64,000 bases of DNA from JBHHUI01 sp965248775 (GTDB lineage Bacteria > Chloroflexota > Anaerolineae > Anaerolineales > JBHHUI01), in NCBI GenBank assembly GCA_965248775.1, contig OZ252150.1, forward strand, positions 2,418,001-2,482,000, given 5' to 3'. The notes beneath the pieces are model-generated. The model searched no databases. It was not told the origin of the DNA and worked only from the letters and a program-made list of their open reading frames with translations. Both the position numbers and the translations under genes were made by a program. This document shows, in pieces, positions 1 to 7,394 of the stretch (the first letter of the stretch is position 1; each line of letters opens with the position of its first letter).

Positions 1-552
1 CGAGCGCACTTGCGGGTCAAACTGTTCAATCTCAGGCCTCTCGACAAAACGAATGTCTACATCATCAAAGAAGCTAATGACACGGCGTTGGCCGTTATCG
101 ATGGCAGTCTGGATGGGCTGCAAACAGGATTTATTGTAGATGGCACGAAAGGGCTCAGCAAATACTTTGCCAATTTTTCCAGGTGGCGAGAGGCGTGGGA
201 TGACTGCGTCATGGCTGGCTGCAAGCATGATTAAGTGCTCGAGAAATGAGCGGTTTACAAAAGGCATATCGCAGGCGAGTACGAGGCAGAATGATTGGGT
301 TGCATGGTGGATGGCGCTATACAGACCGCCGAGTGCGCCCACATCCGGATAGACATCTCCAAAGATCGGCAACCCGAACTGCTGATAATCTGCAGGCTGA
401 TTGCTGATAATGATCGTCTCTGTTCCAATATCAGCGATCTGATCGAGAATAAATTGGAGCAGCGGTTTCCCCTGGAAGGGAACGAGCCCCTTGTCACGCC
501 CCATCCGGCTGGATTGGCCACCTGCTTGTAATACGATAGATAGGTCGATCAT
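1..552 (-). CDS. mobA: Molybdenum cofactor guanylyltransferase (MobA-like), 3' end off the window
   Basis: The reading frame opens with ATG at 550-552 on the minus strand and stays open to base 1, giving 184 codons without a stop. The N-terminus reads VLQAGGQSSRMGRDKGLVPF, the nucleotide-binding signature of MobA-type transferases, which attach GMP to molybdopterin in the cytoplasm. Further on are a GDVYPDVGALGGLYSAI segment and LVLACDMPFV, the metal-binding Asp region of the same fold. Full MobA proteins are about 190-210 residues, so only the last few residues should be missing. MobA-like cytidylyltransferases (MocA) share the fold; the GGQSSRMGRDK form favours MobA. No molybdoenzyme gene is in the window. 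Confidence 0.88.
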   Translation of the reverse strand, partial: MIDLSIVLQAGGQSSRMGRDKGLVPFQGKPLLQFILDQIADIGTETIIISNQPADYQQFGLPIFGDVYPDVGALGGLYSAIHHATQSFCLVLACDMPFVNRSFLEHLIMLAASHDAVIPRLSPPGKIGKVFAEPFRAIYNKSCLQPIQTAIDNGQRRVISFFDDVDIRFVERPEIEQFDPQVRS

Positions 553-888
553 GCCAGTGCTATAATGATTCGGAAATGTTTGGCAGAGACCCTCTCAAGA
601 ATGCACCGAACTCTGACAGACGATTTGTCCTGATGGCCATACCTTAATTATGCCCCGAACTCCAGCACTTTGAATGCTCTGATGGAGAATCTTCCCAATG
701 GACGGAAGCCTTCCGGGCGGAAGGTGAATGTGAGAGTTCGCTAAATAAATCTACCAGCATGGATTATATAACCACCTTTTTCCAAGTGCAGGTCAGTATT
801 TGTCTTAAGCTGTCACTCATTACAAACGGAGTTGGTTTTGGTGCGGGCCGGGCAAACAGCCCGCTATTTGTTGGTAAAGGATGTCTCT
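553..888. other. 336-bp intergenic region with two short hairpins
   Basis: No convincing coding frame. There is a 7-bp inverted repeat (CCTTCCG, then its complement) at 709-724 and a small CGGGC/GCCCG hairpin at 849-863, just upstream of the start at 889. A TATAAT sits at 561-566 on the plus strand without a clear -35. The region separates the divergently oriented mobA and the small gene at 889. Confidence 0.4.
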
Positions 889-1215
889 ATGCCTACAACT
901 GAAGGCCTAGAACAATACGTAAAAGTACTACTTTCGTACGACATTGTCCCGGAACTCGTTGATGAGTATTATCAGTTCGCGTTGGGAAAATTCGTTCCAG
1001 CCGCCCAGCGGATGGGCCTGGGTATGGCGGAGGCCTGGCATACTGCCTATGGCAGTTACCCCATTCGTCTGATCGCTTTTGTTGCCGAAGATCGCGCCAC
1101 AGTCGATCAGGTCTTGAGCCAACCTGAATGGATCAAAATGGAAGAAAAGCTTCAGGAATTTGTATACAACTACCAGCGACGTATAGTACCTCTCAAAGAC
1201 CGTTTTCAGTTTTGA
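889..1215 (+). CDS. Small protein of unknown function, possibly dimeric alpha/beta-barrel (NIPSNAP-like)
   Basis: Start chosen at ATG 889, preceded at about 8 nt by AAAGG; an upstream GTG/ATG would add residues with no conserved look. The 108-residue product is soluble, with no signal peptide or membrane segment. The pattern EYYQFALGKFVPAAQRMGLGM, then AEAWHTAYGSYPIRLIAFVA, then a helix ending in KLQEFVYNYQRRIVPL alternates helix and strand as in small ferredoxin-like or NIPSNAP dimeric barrels. This fold guess is by eye only; I recognise no catalytic motif. It stands alone between mobA and the LacI regulator. Confidence 0.6.
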   Translation: MPTTEGLEQYVKVLLSYDIVPELVDEYYQFALGKFVPAAQRMGLGMAEAWHTAYGSYPIRLIAFVAEDRATVDQVLSQPEWIKMEEKLQEFVYNYQRRIVPLKDRFQF

Positions 1216-1289
1216 TGTGACCCCTTCGTAAACGATCCCCTCCACCGTTCCTCCATCCCTTCGTAAAAAAATATTGCACTGAATTTCGT

Positions 1290-1317
1290 TTGACTCTCTG
1301 GGTATCCAGTGTAAACT
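1290..1317 (+). promoter_or_regulatory. Putative sigma-70 promoter of the LacI-type regulator
   Basis: TTGACT (1290-1295) and TAAACT (1312-1317) are separated by 16 bp. The predicted transcription start lies inside the palindrome at 1318-1339, so a protein bound there should block initiation. Confidence 0.6.
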
Positions 1318-1339
1318 GTTGCTAACGCGATTTAGCAAC
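1318..1339 (+). promoter_or_regulatory. Operator-like palindrome, probable LacI-family autoregulatory site
   Basis: GTTGCTAA (1318-1325) and TTAGCAAC (1332-1339) form a perfect 8-bp inverted repeat around a 6-bp centre CGCGAT. Symmetric sites of about this size with a CG centre are typical of LacI-family operators. It abuts the -10 box and lies about 55 bp before the regulator's reading frame, which suggests autorepression. No identical copy was seen upstream of the solute-binding protein gene. Confidence 0.6.
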
Positions 1340-1393
1340 ACGGTTTAGCATATCAATTCATCAAAGCGTACGACCGCACGTGATGTCGCCGAA

Positions 1394-2395
1394 ATGGCGG
1401 GTGTCTCACGCACAACTGTATCTTTTGTGCTCAATAATGTCACCGGCATGCGCATAAGCGAAGAGACTCGCCAAAAAGTGTTGACTGCTACCCGCGAGCT
1501 AAATTATCACCCCGATGCATCTGCCCGGCGATTGGTACGCGGGCGAACGCAGGTGATTGGATACGTGGAATGCCAGTCACCGTATCAGGCTTTTGCAGAC
1601 GCGTTCCTTCCGGAGGTGCTTCGCGGTTTGCACGAGGCCGCTCGAGAAGAAAATTACCATGTGCTGTTCGAGCCGATCGCCCCAAACGGTAACTCAAGCG
1701 ATAGCTATTCAAAACTGATCCGCGAGCGTCACGCCGACGGAATTGTACTCTCTGGGCCCCGTTTTGATGATGAAGAATTATTGCGCCTTCACGAAGAAGG
1801 AGTTCCTGTCGTTTTGCAGGGGCAACTGCCGGGGGCGGACATCCCGTTTGTAGATGTCGATAATGTGGGTGGTGCACGGCTGGCAACCGAACATCTCATT
1901 TCTCTCGGTCACCGGCGTATTGCGCTGATCACCAATGCGCCGCTTATTTACACCGCCGCCTCCGAGCGGCGCATCGGATATTTGCACGCCTTATCAGAAG
2001 CGGGTCTTGGTGTTGACGAAAGTCTCATCAAGACCGGTTCTTTTAATCCACAAAGCGGCGCGACTGCGATGGAAGAATTGCTAGCCGCAGACCCACGGCC
2101 GACGGCAGTTTTTGTGGCCGGCGATACTGTAGCCATCGGCGCGATGCAGGCGGCCAAACGCGCTGGGTTGCATATTCCAAATGAGCTTGCTGTTGTTGGC
2201 TTTGATGATGCCCCCATGGCCGAATTTCTCGATCCACCATTAACCACTGTACGACTTCCGGCATATGGACTTGGCTGGGGCGCTGCTGAAACGCTTATCC
2301 GAATCGTCAACGACGAGCAAATTCAGACATCCCAAATATTTCTGGAAACCGAGCTTGTCATCCGCGACTCCTGCGGGGCGAAATTGCAAGGATAA
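1394..2395 (+). CDS. LacI-family transcriptional regulator, start codon uncertain
   Basis: The protein has an N-terminal LacI helix-turn-helix (AGVSRTTVSFVLNN) followed by a periplasmic-binding-protein-like effector domain (VIGYV at about 50 to the C-terminus, with SLGHRRIALI and VVGFDDAPMAEFLDPPLTTV, both typical). It most likely senses a sugar and controls the transporter genes that follow. The first ATG in frame is 1394, but translation of the same frame upstream gives KRTTARDVAE, the first helix of the DNA-binding domain, from about 1364. That frame is closed by TAG at 1346-1348 and has no ATG, GTG or TTG in between. Either a rare start such as ATC 1352 is used, or the copy is slightly damaged. 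About 333 residues from ATG 1394, a little short for the family. Confidence 0.88.
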   Translation: MAGVSRTTVSFVLNNVTGMRISEETRQKVLTATRELNYHPDASARRLVRGRTQVIGYVECQSPYQAFADAFLPEVLRGLHEAAREENYHVLFEPIAPNGNSSDSYSKLIRERHADGIVLSGPRFDDEELLRLHEEGVPVVLQGQLPGADIPFVDVDNVGGARLATEHLISLGHRRIALITNAPLIYTAASERRIGYLHALSEAGLGVDESLIKTGSFNPQSGATAMEELLAADPRPTAVFVAGDTVAIGAMQAAKRAGLHIPNELAVVGFDDAPMAEFLDPPLTTVRLPAYGLGWGAAETLIRIVNDEQIQTSQIFLETELVIRDSCGAKLQG

Positions 2396-2443
2396 TTTAA
2401 GAGACCGTTCTGAATTGAATAGTTAATCCATAGGTATATAAAG

Positions 2444-2453
2444 AAAGGAGGTG
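2444..2453 (+). promoter_or_regulatory. Isolated perfect Shine-Dalgarno sequence in the leader of the binding-protein gene
   Basis: AAAGGAGGTG lies about 80 nt upstream of the real start at 2533. It is followed only by a TTG-TTG-GTA-ATT-GAA-TAA micro-frame. The actual gene has its own site (GGAGGAGAACG). It may be a ribosome stand-by site or a tiny leader frame; function not shown. Confidence 0.3.
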
Positions 2454-2532
2454 GTTGTTGGTAATTGAATAAAGACAATTGGTATTCAGCAATCAGTTTA
2501 TCGAATTTTCACATATCTGATGGAGGAGAACG

Positions 2533-5160
2533 ATGAAAAGTAAGTTGTATTTTTCGTTTGGATTGTTGCTGGTAGCCTCGCTCGTATTGGCGGCTTGTCA
2601 GCCGGCAGCGACTGAAGCCCCAGCGACAGAAGTGCCCGCGCCGGAGCCTGAACCCACAGCGGCACCTGCAGAATCCGAACCAGAACCAGAACCTGAAGAA
2701 GCCATGGCGGAGACGGTTGATTGCGCGGATGTCTCGGCTGGCGATGAAGTCAGCATCCTTTACCAGTGGTCCGGTGCAGAAGAAGAGAACTTTAGCGCCG
2801 CCATCGCGCCTGTGGTCGACGAATGGGGCATTAGTGTGACCCCCGAGTCTTCCCGTGACCAGGCGTTACTCGACACCCGCGTTCAGGCCAGCACACCCTG
2901 GGATATTATCATTTGGCCGACGACCGGTCCGAGCGTGCAGTATACAGATGAGTTGACGCCGCTGGCAGATGCAGGCGCAGACCCATCCAATTACGAGGAT
3001 TACTGGATCAGTCTGGGTACCGCGGGCGGTGCCTGGTTGGCTGTACCAGTGAAAGCGGACATTAAGTCTATTGTCTGGTACAGCCCGGTTGCGTTCGATG
3101 CCTTTGGCTATAGCGTGCCGACGACGTTGGATGAGCTCGACGCGTTGTCGGAGCAGATGGTTGCCGACGGCAACACACCCTGGTCGATGGGGATGGAGAG
3201 CGGCGATGCTACCGGCTGGACCGGCTCCGATTACATCCAAGATCTCATGCTCGCACAGCAAGGGCCAGACTTTGTGCTTGGCCTGCTGGATGGATCAGTT
3301 TCCTACAGCGATCCTGGTGTTGCTGGAGCCTATGAACAATATGCCAAATGGGCTGCCGACGAAACGTATACGGTCGGTGGTGTGGACGGTACGCTGAGCG
3401 TTGGTTTCATCGACGCGATCTTAAAGCCGTTCGCTGATCCGCCGGAAGCAATGATGGTGAAGCAGTCCGGATTTGCGGGTGGGGTCGTGTCTGAACAATT
3501 CCCCGAGCTTGAATATGGGACGGACTACGACTTCTTCGCCTTTCCAGGTGCGCAAGGCATGCAAGGTGGTGCTGACTGGCTGATGGTTTTCAACCCAACA
3601 CCGGCCGCGCAATGTATTGTGAGATACCTGACCAGCGAGAAGGGTGGTCAGAACTGGGCCTCGGTCGGCTTTGACTTGACACCTAATCGGAGTGGAGCTG
3701 ATTCCTATGCAGATGCCCAACTGGCGAAGAAAGGTGCAGCCTTGGCTGCTGCGGCCGGATTCACACCCGACATCGGCGACACCATCTGTTGTGGTTTCGG
3801 TGCAGCTGAATGGGCAGCCATTGTCGATGTGATTTCTGGCGCAGCCTCGGTGGATGTCGCGCTTGCCAATGCTGCCGCCGTACAGGCGGAGGCTCTTGAA
3901 CTGGCTGTATCGACCGAGATCGACTGCATGGGGGCGGCCGCAGGCGATGAAGTCAGCATTGTCTACCAATGGTCTGGCGCTGAAGAAGAGAACTTCAATG
4001 CTATCCTGAAACCCCTTGTGGATGAGTGCGGGATTGTTATGGTTCCCGAATCATCGCGTGATCAGGCGTTGCTCGACACGCGCGTTCAGGCGGGCACACC
4101 GTGGAATATTGTCATTTGGCCGACAACCGGCCCGCTGACGCAGTACACAGACCAACTGATACCTCTGGAGGAGGCGGGTGCCGACCCAGGAAACTATCGC
4201 CAGTTCTGGATTGATCTCGGCAGCGCCGATGGGAATTGGCTGGCTGTCCCGGTAAAGGCAGACATCAAGACAATCATCTGGTACAGCCCGGTTGCGTTCG
4301 AGGCCTTTGGCTATAGCGTTCCAACGACGTTGGACGGGCTCGATGCGCTGGTGGAGCAGATGGTTGCCGATGGCAACACGCCCTGGTCGATGGGGATGGA
4401 GAGCGGCGACGCCACTGGTTGGACTGGCTCCGACTTCATCCAGGACCTCATGCTCGCACTGCACGGGCCGGACTTTGTTCTTGGCCTCATCGATGGATCG
4501 GTGTCGTATGACGATGCGGGTGTAGCGGGAGCCTATGAACAGTACGCCAAATGGGCTGCTGACGAAACGTATACCGTCGGAGGTGCGGATGGCACATTGA
4601 GCATTGGTTTCATCGACGCGATCTTGAAACCGTTCGCCGACCCGCCGGAAGCGATGATGGTGAAGCAGTCCGGCTTCGCGGGTGGGGTCGTGTCTGAACA
4701 GTTCCCCGAGCTCGAATATGGGACGGATTATGACTTCTTCAAATTCCCCGGTGCACAAGGCATGCAAGGTGGTGCTGATTGGCTGATGGTCTTTGACGGA
4801 GCAACTGCGAATGCTAGTTCATCCGTGCTTGCGGCGCCGGCGGCAGCTGCCAGCCCTGCGACACAGGCAGTGGTCAGGTTCCTTACGAGTCGAGCTGGCG
4901 CGCGTCAGTGGGCCTCGATCGGCTTTGACCTGTCGCCCAACAATCACGCTACTCGTGGCTATAGCGATGGACAGCTGATCAAGAAGGCGTTGGCCTTGGC
5001 AACCGCAGCCGGATTCACACCGGACATTGGCGATACCATTTGCTGTGGTTTCGGCTCAGCCGAATGGGCCGCCATTGTCGGTGTTGTTGGTGGTGGAGAC
5101 ATCGCAGCCGCGCTGGAACCGGCTGCAGCCGTTCAGGCTGAAGCTATCGGAGGTGGTTAG
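2533..5160 (+). CDS. Sugar ABC transporter solute-binding lipoprotein with two tandem binding domains
   Basis: The lipoprotein signal has a clear lipobox L19-A20-A21-C22, then a Pro/Glu-rich linker to about residue 60. Two homologous solute-binding domains follow. Domain 1 (about 61-455) starts GDEVSILYQWSGAEEENF and domain 2 (about 470-875) starts GDEVSIVYQWSGAEEENF. Both share the stretches RDQALLDTRVQA, GNTPWSMGMESGDATGW, AYEQYAKWAADETYTVGG and MMVKQSGFAGGVVSEQFPEL almost unchanged. Usual sugar-binding proteins (family 1, MalE/AglE type) are 420-450 residues, so this is a fused duplication. It is anchored outside the membrane and should feed the two permeases downstream. The strong start context is GGAGGAGAACGATG. 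The TreS gene downstream suggests an alpha-glucoside such as trehalose or maltose; that substrate is inferred. Confidence 0.92.
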   Translation: MKSKLYFSFGLLLVASLVLAACQPAATEAPATEVPAPEPEPTAAPAESEPEPEPEEAMAETVDCADVSAGDEVSILYQWSGAEEENFSAAIAPVVDEWGISVTPESSRDQALLDTRVQASTPWDIIIWPTTGPSVQYTDELTPLADAGADPSNYEDYWISLGTAGGAWLAVPVKADIKSIVWYSPVAFDAFGYSVPTTLDELDALSEQMVADGNTPWSMGMESGDATGWTGSDYIQDLMLAQQGPDFVLGLLDGSVSYSDPGVAGAYEQYAKWAADETYTVGGVDGTLSVGFIDAILKPFADPPEAMMVKQSGFAGGVVSEQFPELEYGTDYDFFAFPGAQGMQGGADWLMVFNPTPAAQCIVRYLTSEKGGQNWASVGFDLTPNRSGADSYADAQLAKKGAALAAAAGFTPDIGDTICCGFGAAEWAAIVDVISGAASVDVALANAAAVQAEALELAVSTEIDCMGAAAGDEVSIVYQWSGAEEENFNAILKPLVDECGIVMVPESSRDQALLDTRVQAGTPWNIVIWPTTGPLTQYTDQLIPLEEAGADPGNYRQFWIDLGSADGNWLAVPVKADIKTIIWYSPVAFEAFGYSVPTTLDGLDALVEQMVADGNTPWSMGMESGDATGWTGSDFIQDLMLALHGPDFVLGLIDGSVSYDDAGVAGAYEQYAKWAADETYTVGGADGTLSIGFIDAILKPFADPPEAMMVKQSGFAGGVVSEQFPELEYGTDYDFFKFPGAQGMQGGADWLMVFDGATANASSSVLAAPAAAASPATQAVVRFLTSRAGARQWASIGFDLSPNNHATRGYSDGQLIKKALALATAAGFTPDIGDTICCGFGSAEWAAIVGVVGGGDIAAALEPAAAVQAEAIGGG
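2722..5150 (+). repeat. Internal tandem duplication inside the binding-protein gene
   Basis: The two halves (about 2722-3905 and about 3920-5150) align along their length at protein and DNA level. Blocks such as 3085-3530 and 4280-4735 are very similar in sequence, including many synonymous sites. The second half alone carries an Ala/Ser-rich insert at about 4797-4865 (residues about 756-778). The high DNA similarity suggests either a recent duplication or ongoing gene conversion. Confidence 0.85.
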
Positions 5161-5175
5161 GAGATAATGAATTTT

Positions 5176-5206
5176 GCGCCCCCTCCCCGAACCGGGGAGG
5201 GGGCGC
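5176..5206 (+). promoter_or_regulatory. Strong GC hairpin between binding-protein and permease genes
   Basis: Perfect 13-bp stem (GCGCCCCCTCCCC and its complement) with a 5-nt loop, 16 bases after the stop codon. There is no U-run behind it, so it is more likely a mRNA-stabilising or partial attenuating structure that raises binding protein over permease, as in mal-type operons, than a full terminator. Confidence 0.65.
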
Positions 5207-5248
5207 GAGTGAAGCTCGCATTAGAGTGGGGAGTGAAAGGCGGACTCG

Positions 5249-6208
5249 ATGAGCAGTGAAGTTCCTCAAATCATGAAACAAGGGCGGGTAACCCCGTGGT
5301 TATATCTGGCGCCCGCTATTCTAATTATGCTTGTTTACATTGCGTATCCAAGCTTGAATACAGTCGTTGATAGCCTGCGCACTCGTGATGGGGGTGCCTG
5401 GGCAACCGAAAGTTGTCTGCCAGATAGGCCATGCTGGGGCGTCTTGGAAAACTATCGCTACGCGCTGACGAGCGAATTAGACACCAGCACCGTTGCCACA
5501 ACCTGGCAGTCTTTCTGGGTTTCCTCGTTCGGCAACAATATTAAATGGCTCGTATTTATGGTCTCTGGCGCAGTCGGCTTCGGTTTGTTAATCGCTGTGC
5601 TGGCCGACCGCGTCCGTTACGAATCGTTGGCCAAATCTATCATCTTCCTGCCGATGGCGATCTCGTTTGTAGGCGCTGGCGTTATCTGGAAATTTGTTTA
5701 CAACTTTAACACCGGCGGCACACAGATAGGGATCCTCAACGCAATCATCAACGGCTTTGGCGGCAAACCGGTAGCCTTTTTACAAACGCAGCCCCTTAAT
5801 ACTTTCATGTTGATCATTGTCGGCATTTGGATGTGGGCTGGCTTTTGTATGGTCATATTATCGGCGGCGCTCAAAGCTGTTCCAACTTCTATTATAGAAG
5901 CGGCGCGAGTCGATGGCGCAAACGAGTGGCTCGTCTTTTGGCGCATCACGATTCCCATGATCCTGCCAACACTTACCGTGGTAATTACTACCATGATCAT
6001 CATTGTGTTGAAGTTGTTTGATCTGGTCTTCGTGATGACGGGCGGCAACTTTAAAACTGATTTGATTGCCAATCGCATGTACACAGAGATGTACATCAAC
6101 CTGCATCCTGGTCGGGGTGCGGCGGTTGCTATTGTTCTGTTCATCTTTACAATCCCGATCATTTATTTAAACATCCGGCGCTTCCAAGAGCAGGAGGCGA
6201 TCCGATGA
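5249..6208 (+). CDS. Sugar ABC transporter permease, MalF/AglF-like
   Basis: A 319-residue inner-membrane protein with about six hydrophobic segments. It begins with a cytoplasmic VTPWLYLAPAILIMLVYIAY segment and has the permease EAA motif EAARVDGANEWLVFWRITIP (about residues 214-233), the coupling loop that docks onto the ATPase. The first outer loop holds two Cys (ESCLPDRPCW) that could pair. It forms a heterodimeric channel with the next gene, whose start overlaps its stop (ATGA at 6205-6208). The usual MalF-type partner with a long periplasmic P2 loop is not seen; the length fits the short AglF/MsmF class. No ATP-binding subunit is encoded nearby, so a shared MsmK/UgpC-type ATPase is presumed. 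Confidence 0.92.
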   Translation: MSSEVPQIMKQGRVTPWLYLAPAILIMLVYIAYPSLNTVVDSLRTRDGGAWATESCLPDRPCWGVLENYRYALTSELDTSTVATTWQSFWVSSFGNNIKWLVFMVSGAVGFGLLIAVLADRVRYESLAKSIIFLPMAISFVGAGVIWKFVYNFNTGGTQIGILNAIINGFGGKPVAFLQTQPLNTFMLIIVGIWMWAGFCMVILSAALKAVPTSIIEAARVDGANEWLVFWRITIPMILPTLTVVITTMIIIVLKLFDLVFVMTGGNFKTDLIANRMYTEMYINLHPGRGAAVAIVLFIFTIPIIYLNIRRFQEQEAIR

Positions 6209-7392
6209 CAGTACAGAGCTTGCGTAACCAATTCAGCAAGTTGCCCATTCACATCGTGATTATCGGTATCTGCGTAATCTGGCTGATCCCCACGCTGGGA
6301 CTCATGGTCACATCCCTGCGACCTGTGCAGGACGCCAATGAGACCGGCTGGTGGACGATACTCTCCGACCGGCCGGGCGCAGCCGAATATGAACAATCAT
6401 GCGCCGAATGTCATGGTGCCAATGGGGCTGCCTTGCCAGACGCGAACTTGAGTAACCCTGATCTTGTCTCGAACTTCTCGCGCTCAATCCAGTTGGTCGC
6501 TACATTCAATAAGGAATTTAATGATCAAATCCATCTGCCCGAGGCAGCGCGACCCGATGCGGAATCATTGGCGAATATTCTCGATCACATGCGACGCATC
6601 TCCGGGATTGATGAGTTACCGCGCGCTTGGACAAACAACTACGAAGACGCACTCGTCGGCTATCGTGGGACAGACACCTACGAGTCTGACTGCGCGGCCG
6701 GTACACAGTCCGTCGATCTCACTTGCGATTTTGCGGGCGATCTAGGTAATCCCCGCGGGATGGCGCAAGCGTTTCTCAATACGATTTATGTTGCCATCCC
6801 CGCGACGCTTCTGCCGCTCATCTTCGCTGCCGTCGCTGGCTACGCTTTTGCATGGCTTCATTTTCGGGGTCGTATTGCACTTTTTGCCGTGCTGATCGGC
6901 CTTCAGATCATTCCCCTGCAGATGACATTGATCCCAATTTCACGCTTGTACGCGCAGATAGGCCTCAACGGAACTTTTCTGGGCGTCTGGCTATTTCATA
7001 CTGGCTTTGGCTTGCCCTATGCCATCTACCTGATGCGCAACTTCATCGGCTCGCTGCCGCGGGAAATATTTGAATCGGCATATCTAGATGGCGCATCGCA
7101 TTGGACGGCATTTTATCGCTTGGCGCTGCCCTTATCAGTACCGGCATTAGCCTCCCTGGCGATCTTCCAATTCCTCTGGGTGTGGAATGATCTGCTGGTC
7201 GCCTTGGTCTATCTTGGTGGCACGCGTCCGGTACTGACGTATCAAATTAACGGTCTTGTACAGTCACTTGGTGGTGGCTGGCAATTGCTAACCGCGGCAG
7301 CCTTCATCTCGATCTTGTTGCCCTTGATCGTGTTCTTTGGTTTGCAGCGCTATTTTGTACGCGGCCTAACGGCAGGATCAGTTAAGGGCTAA
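6205..7392 (+). CDS. Sugar ABC transporter permease, MalG/AglG-like, with inserted c-type cytochrome-like domain
   Basis: 395 residues, about 110 longer than usual MalG-type permeases (270-290). Membrane segment 1 is at about 15-35 and is followed by MVTSLRP, the normal start of the first outer loop. The extra sequence, about residues 53-140, contains EYEQSCAECHGANGAALP: C66-x-x-C69-H70 is the covalent haem c site, and M129 or H128 (ILDHMRR) could be the second iron ligand. The loop then returns to permease-like sequence (AWTNNYEDALVGY) and the conserved core (FLNTIYVAIPATLLPLIFAA; EAA-type loop ESAYLDGASHWTAFYRLALP). The domain would face the outside, where haem c is attached. The frame is uninterrupted. 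Alternative: a structural CxxCH without haem. The stop codon is the target site of the IS4-type element. Confidence 0.9.
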   Translation: MTVQSLRNQFSKLPIHIVIIGICVIWLIPTLGLMVTSLRPVQDANETGWWTILSDRPGAAEYEQSCAECHGANGAALPDANLSNPDLVSNFSRSIQLVATFNKEFNDQIHLPEAARPDAESLANILDHMRRISGIDELPRAWTNNYEDALVGYRGTDTYESDCAAGTQSVDLTCDFAGDLGNPRGMAQAFLNTIYVAIPATLLPLIFAAVAGYAFAWLHFRGRIALFAVLIGLQIIPLQMTLIPISRLYAQIGLNGTFLGVWLFHTGFGLPYAIYLMRNFIGSLPREIFESAYLDGASHWTAFYRLALPLSVPALASLAIFQFLWVWNDLLVALVYLGGTRPVLTYQINGLVQSLGGGWQLLTAAAFISILLPLIVFFGLQRYFVRGLTAGSVKG

Positions 7393-7394
7393 AA
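7387..7394 (+). repeat. Target site duplication (left) of IS4-type element
   Basis: GGCTAAAA, repeated exactly at 8869-8876. The TAA inside it is the stop codon of the permease, so both the coding sequence and its stop survived the insertion. Confidence 0.9.

Noticed and set aside
928..1341. 137-codon minus frame over the small gene at 889
   Set aside because: Antisense to a better frame, and it runs through the LacI promoter and operator.
4051..4767. Long antisense frames in the duplicated binding-protein gene (also 3421-3969, 2866-3261)
   Set aside because: They recur in both halves because the sense strand is duplicated; no independent coding evidence.
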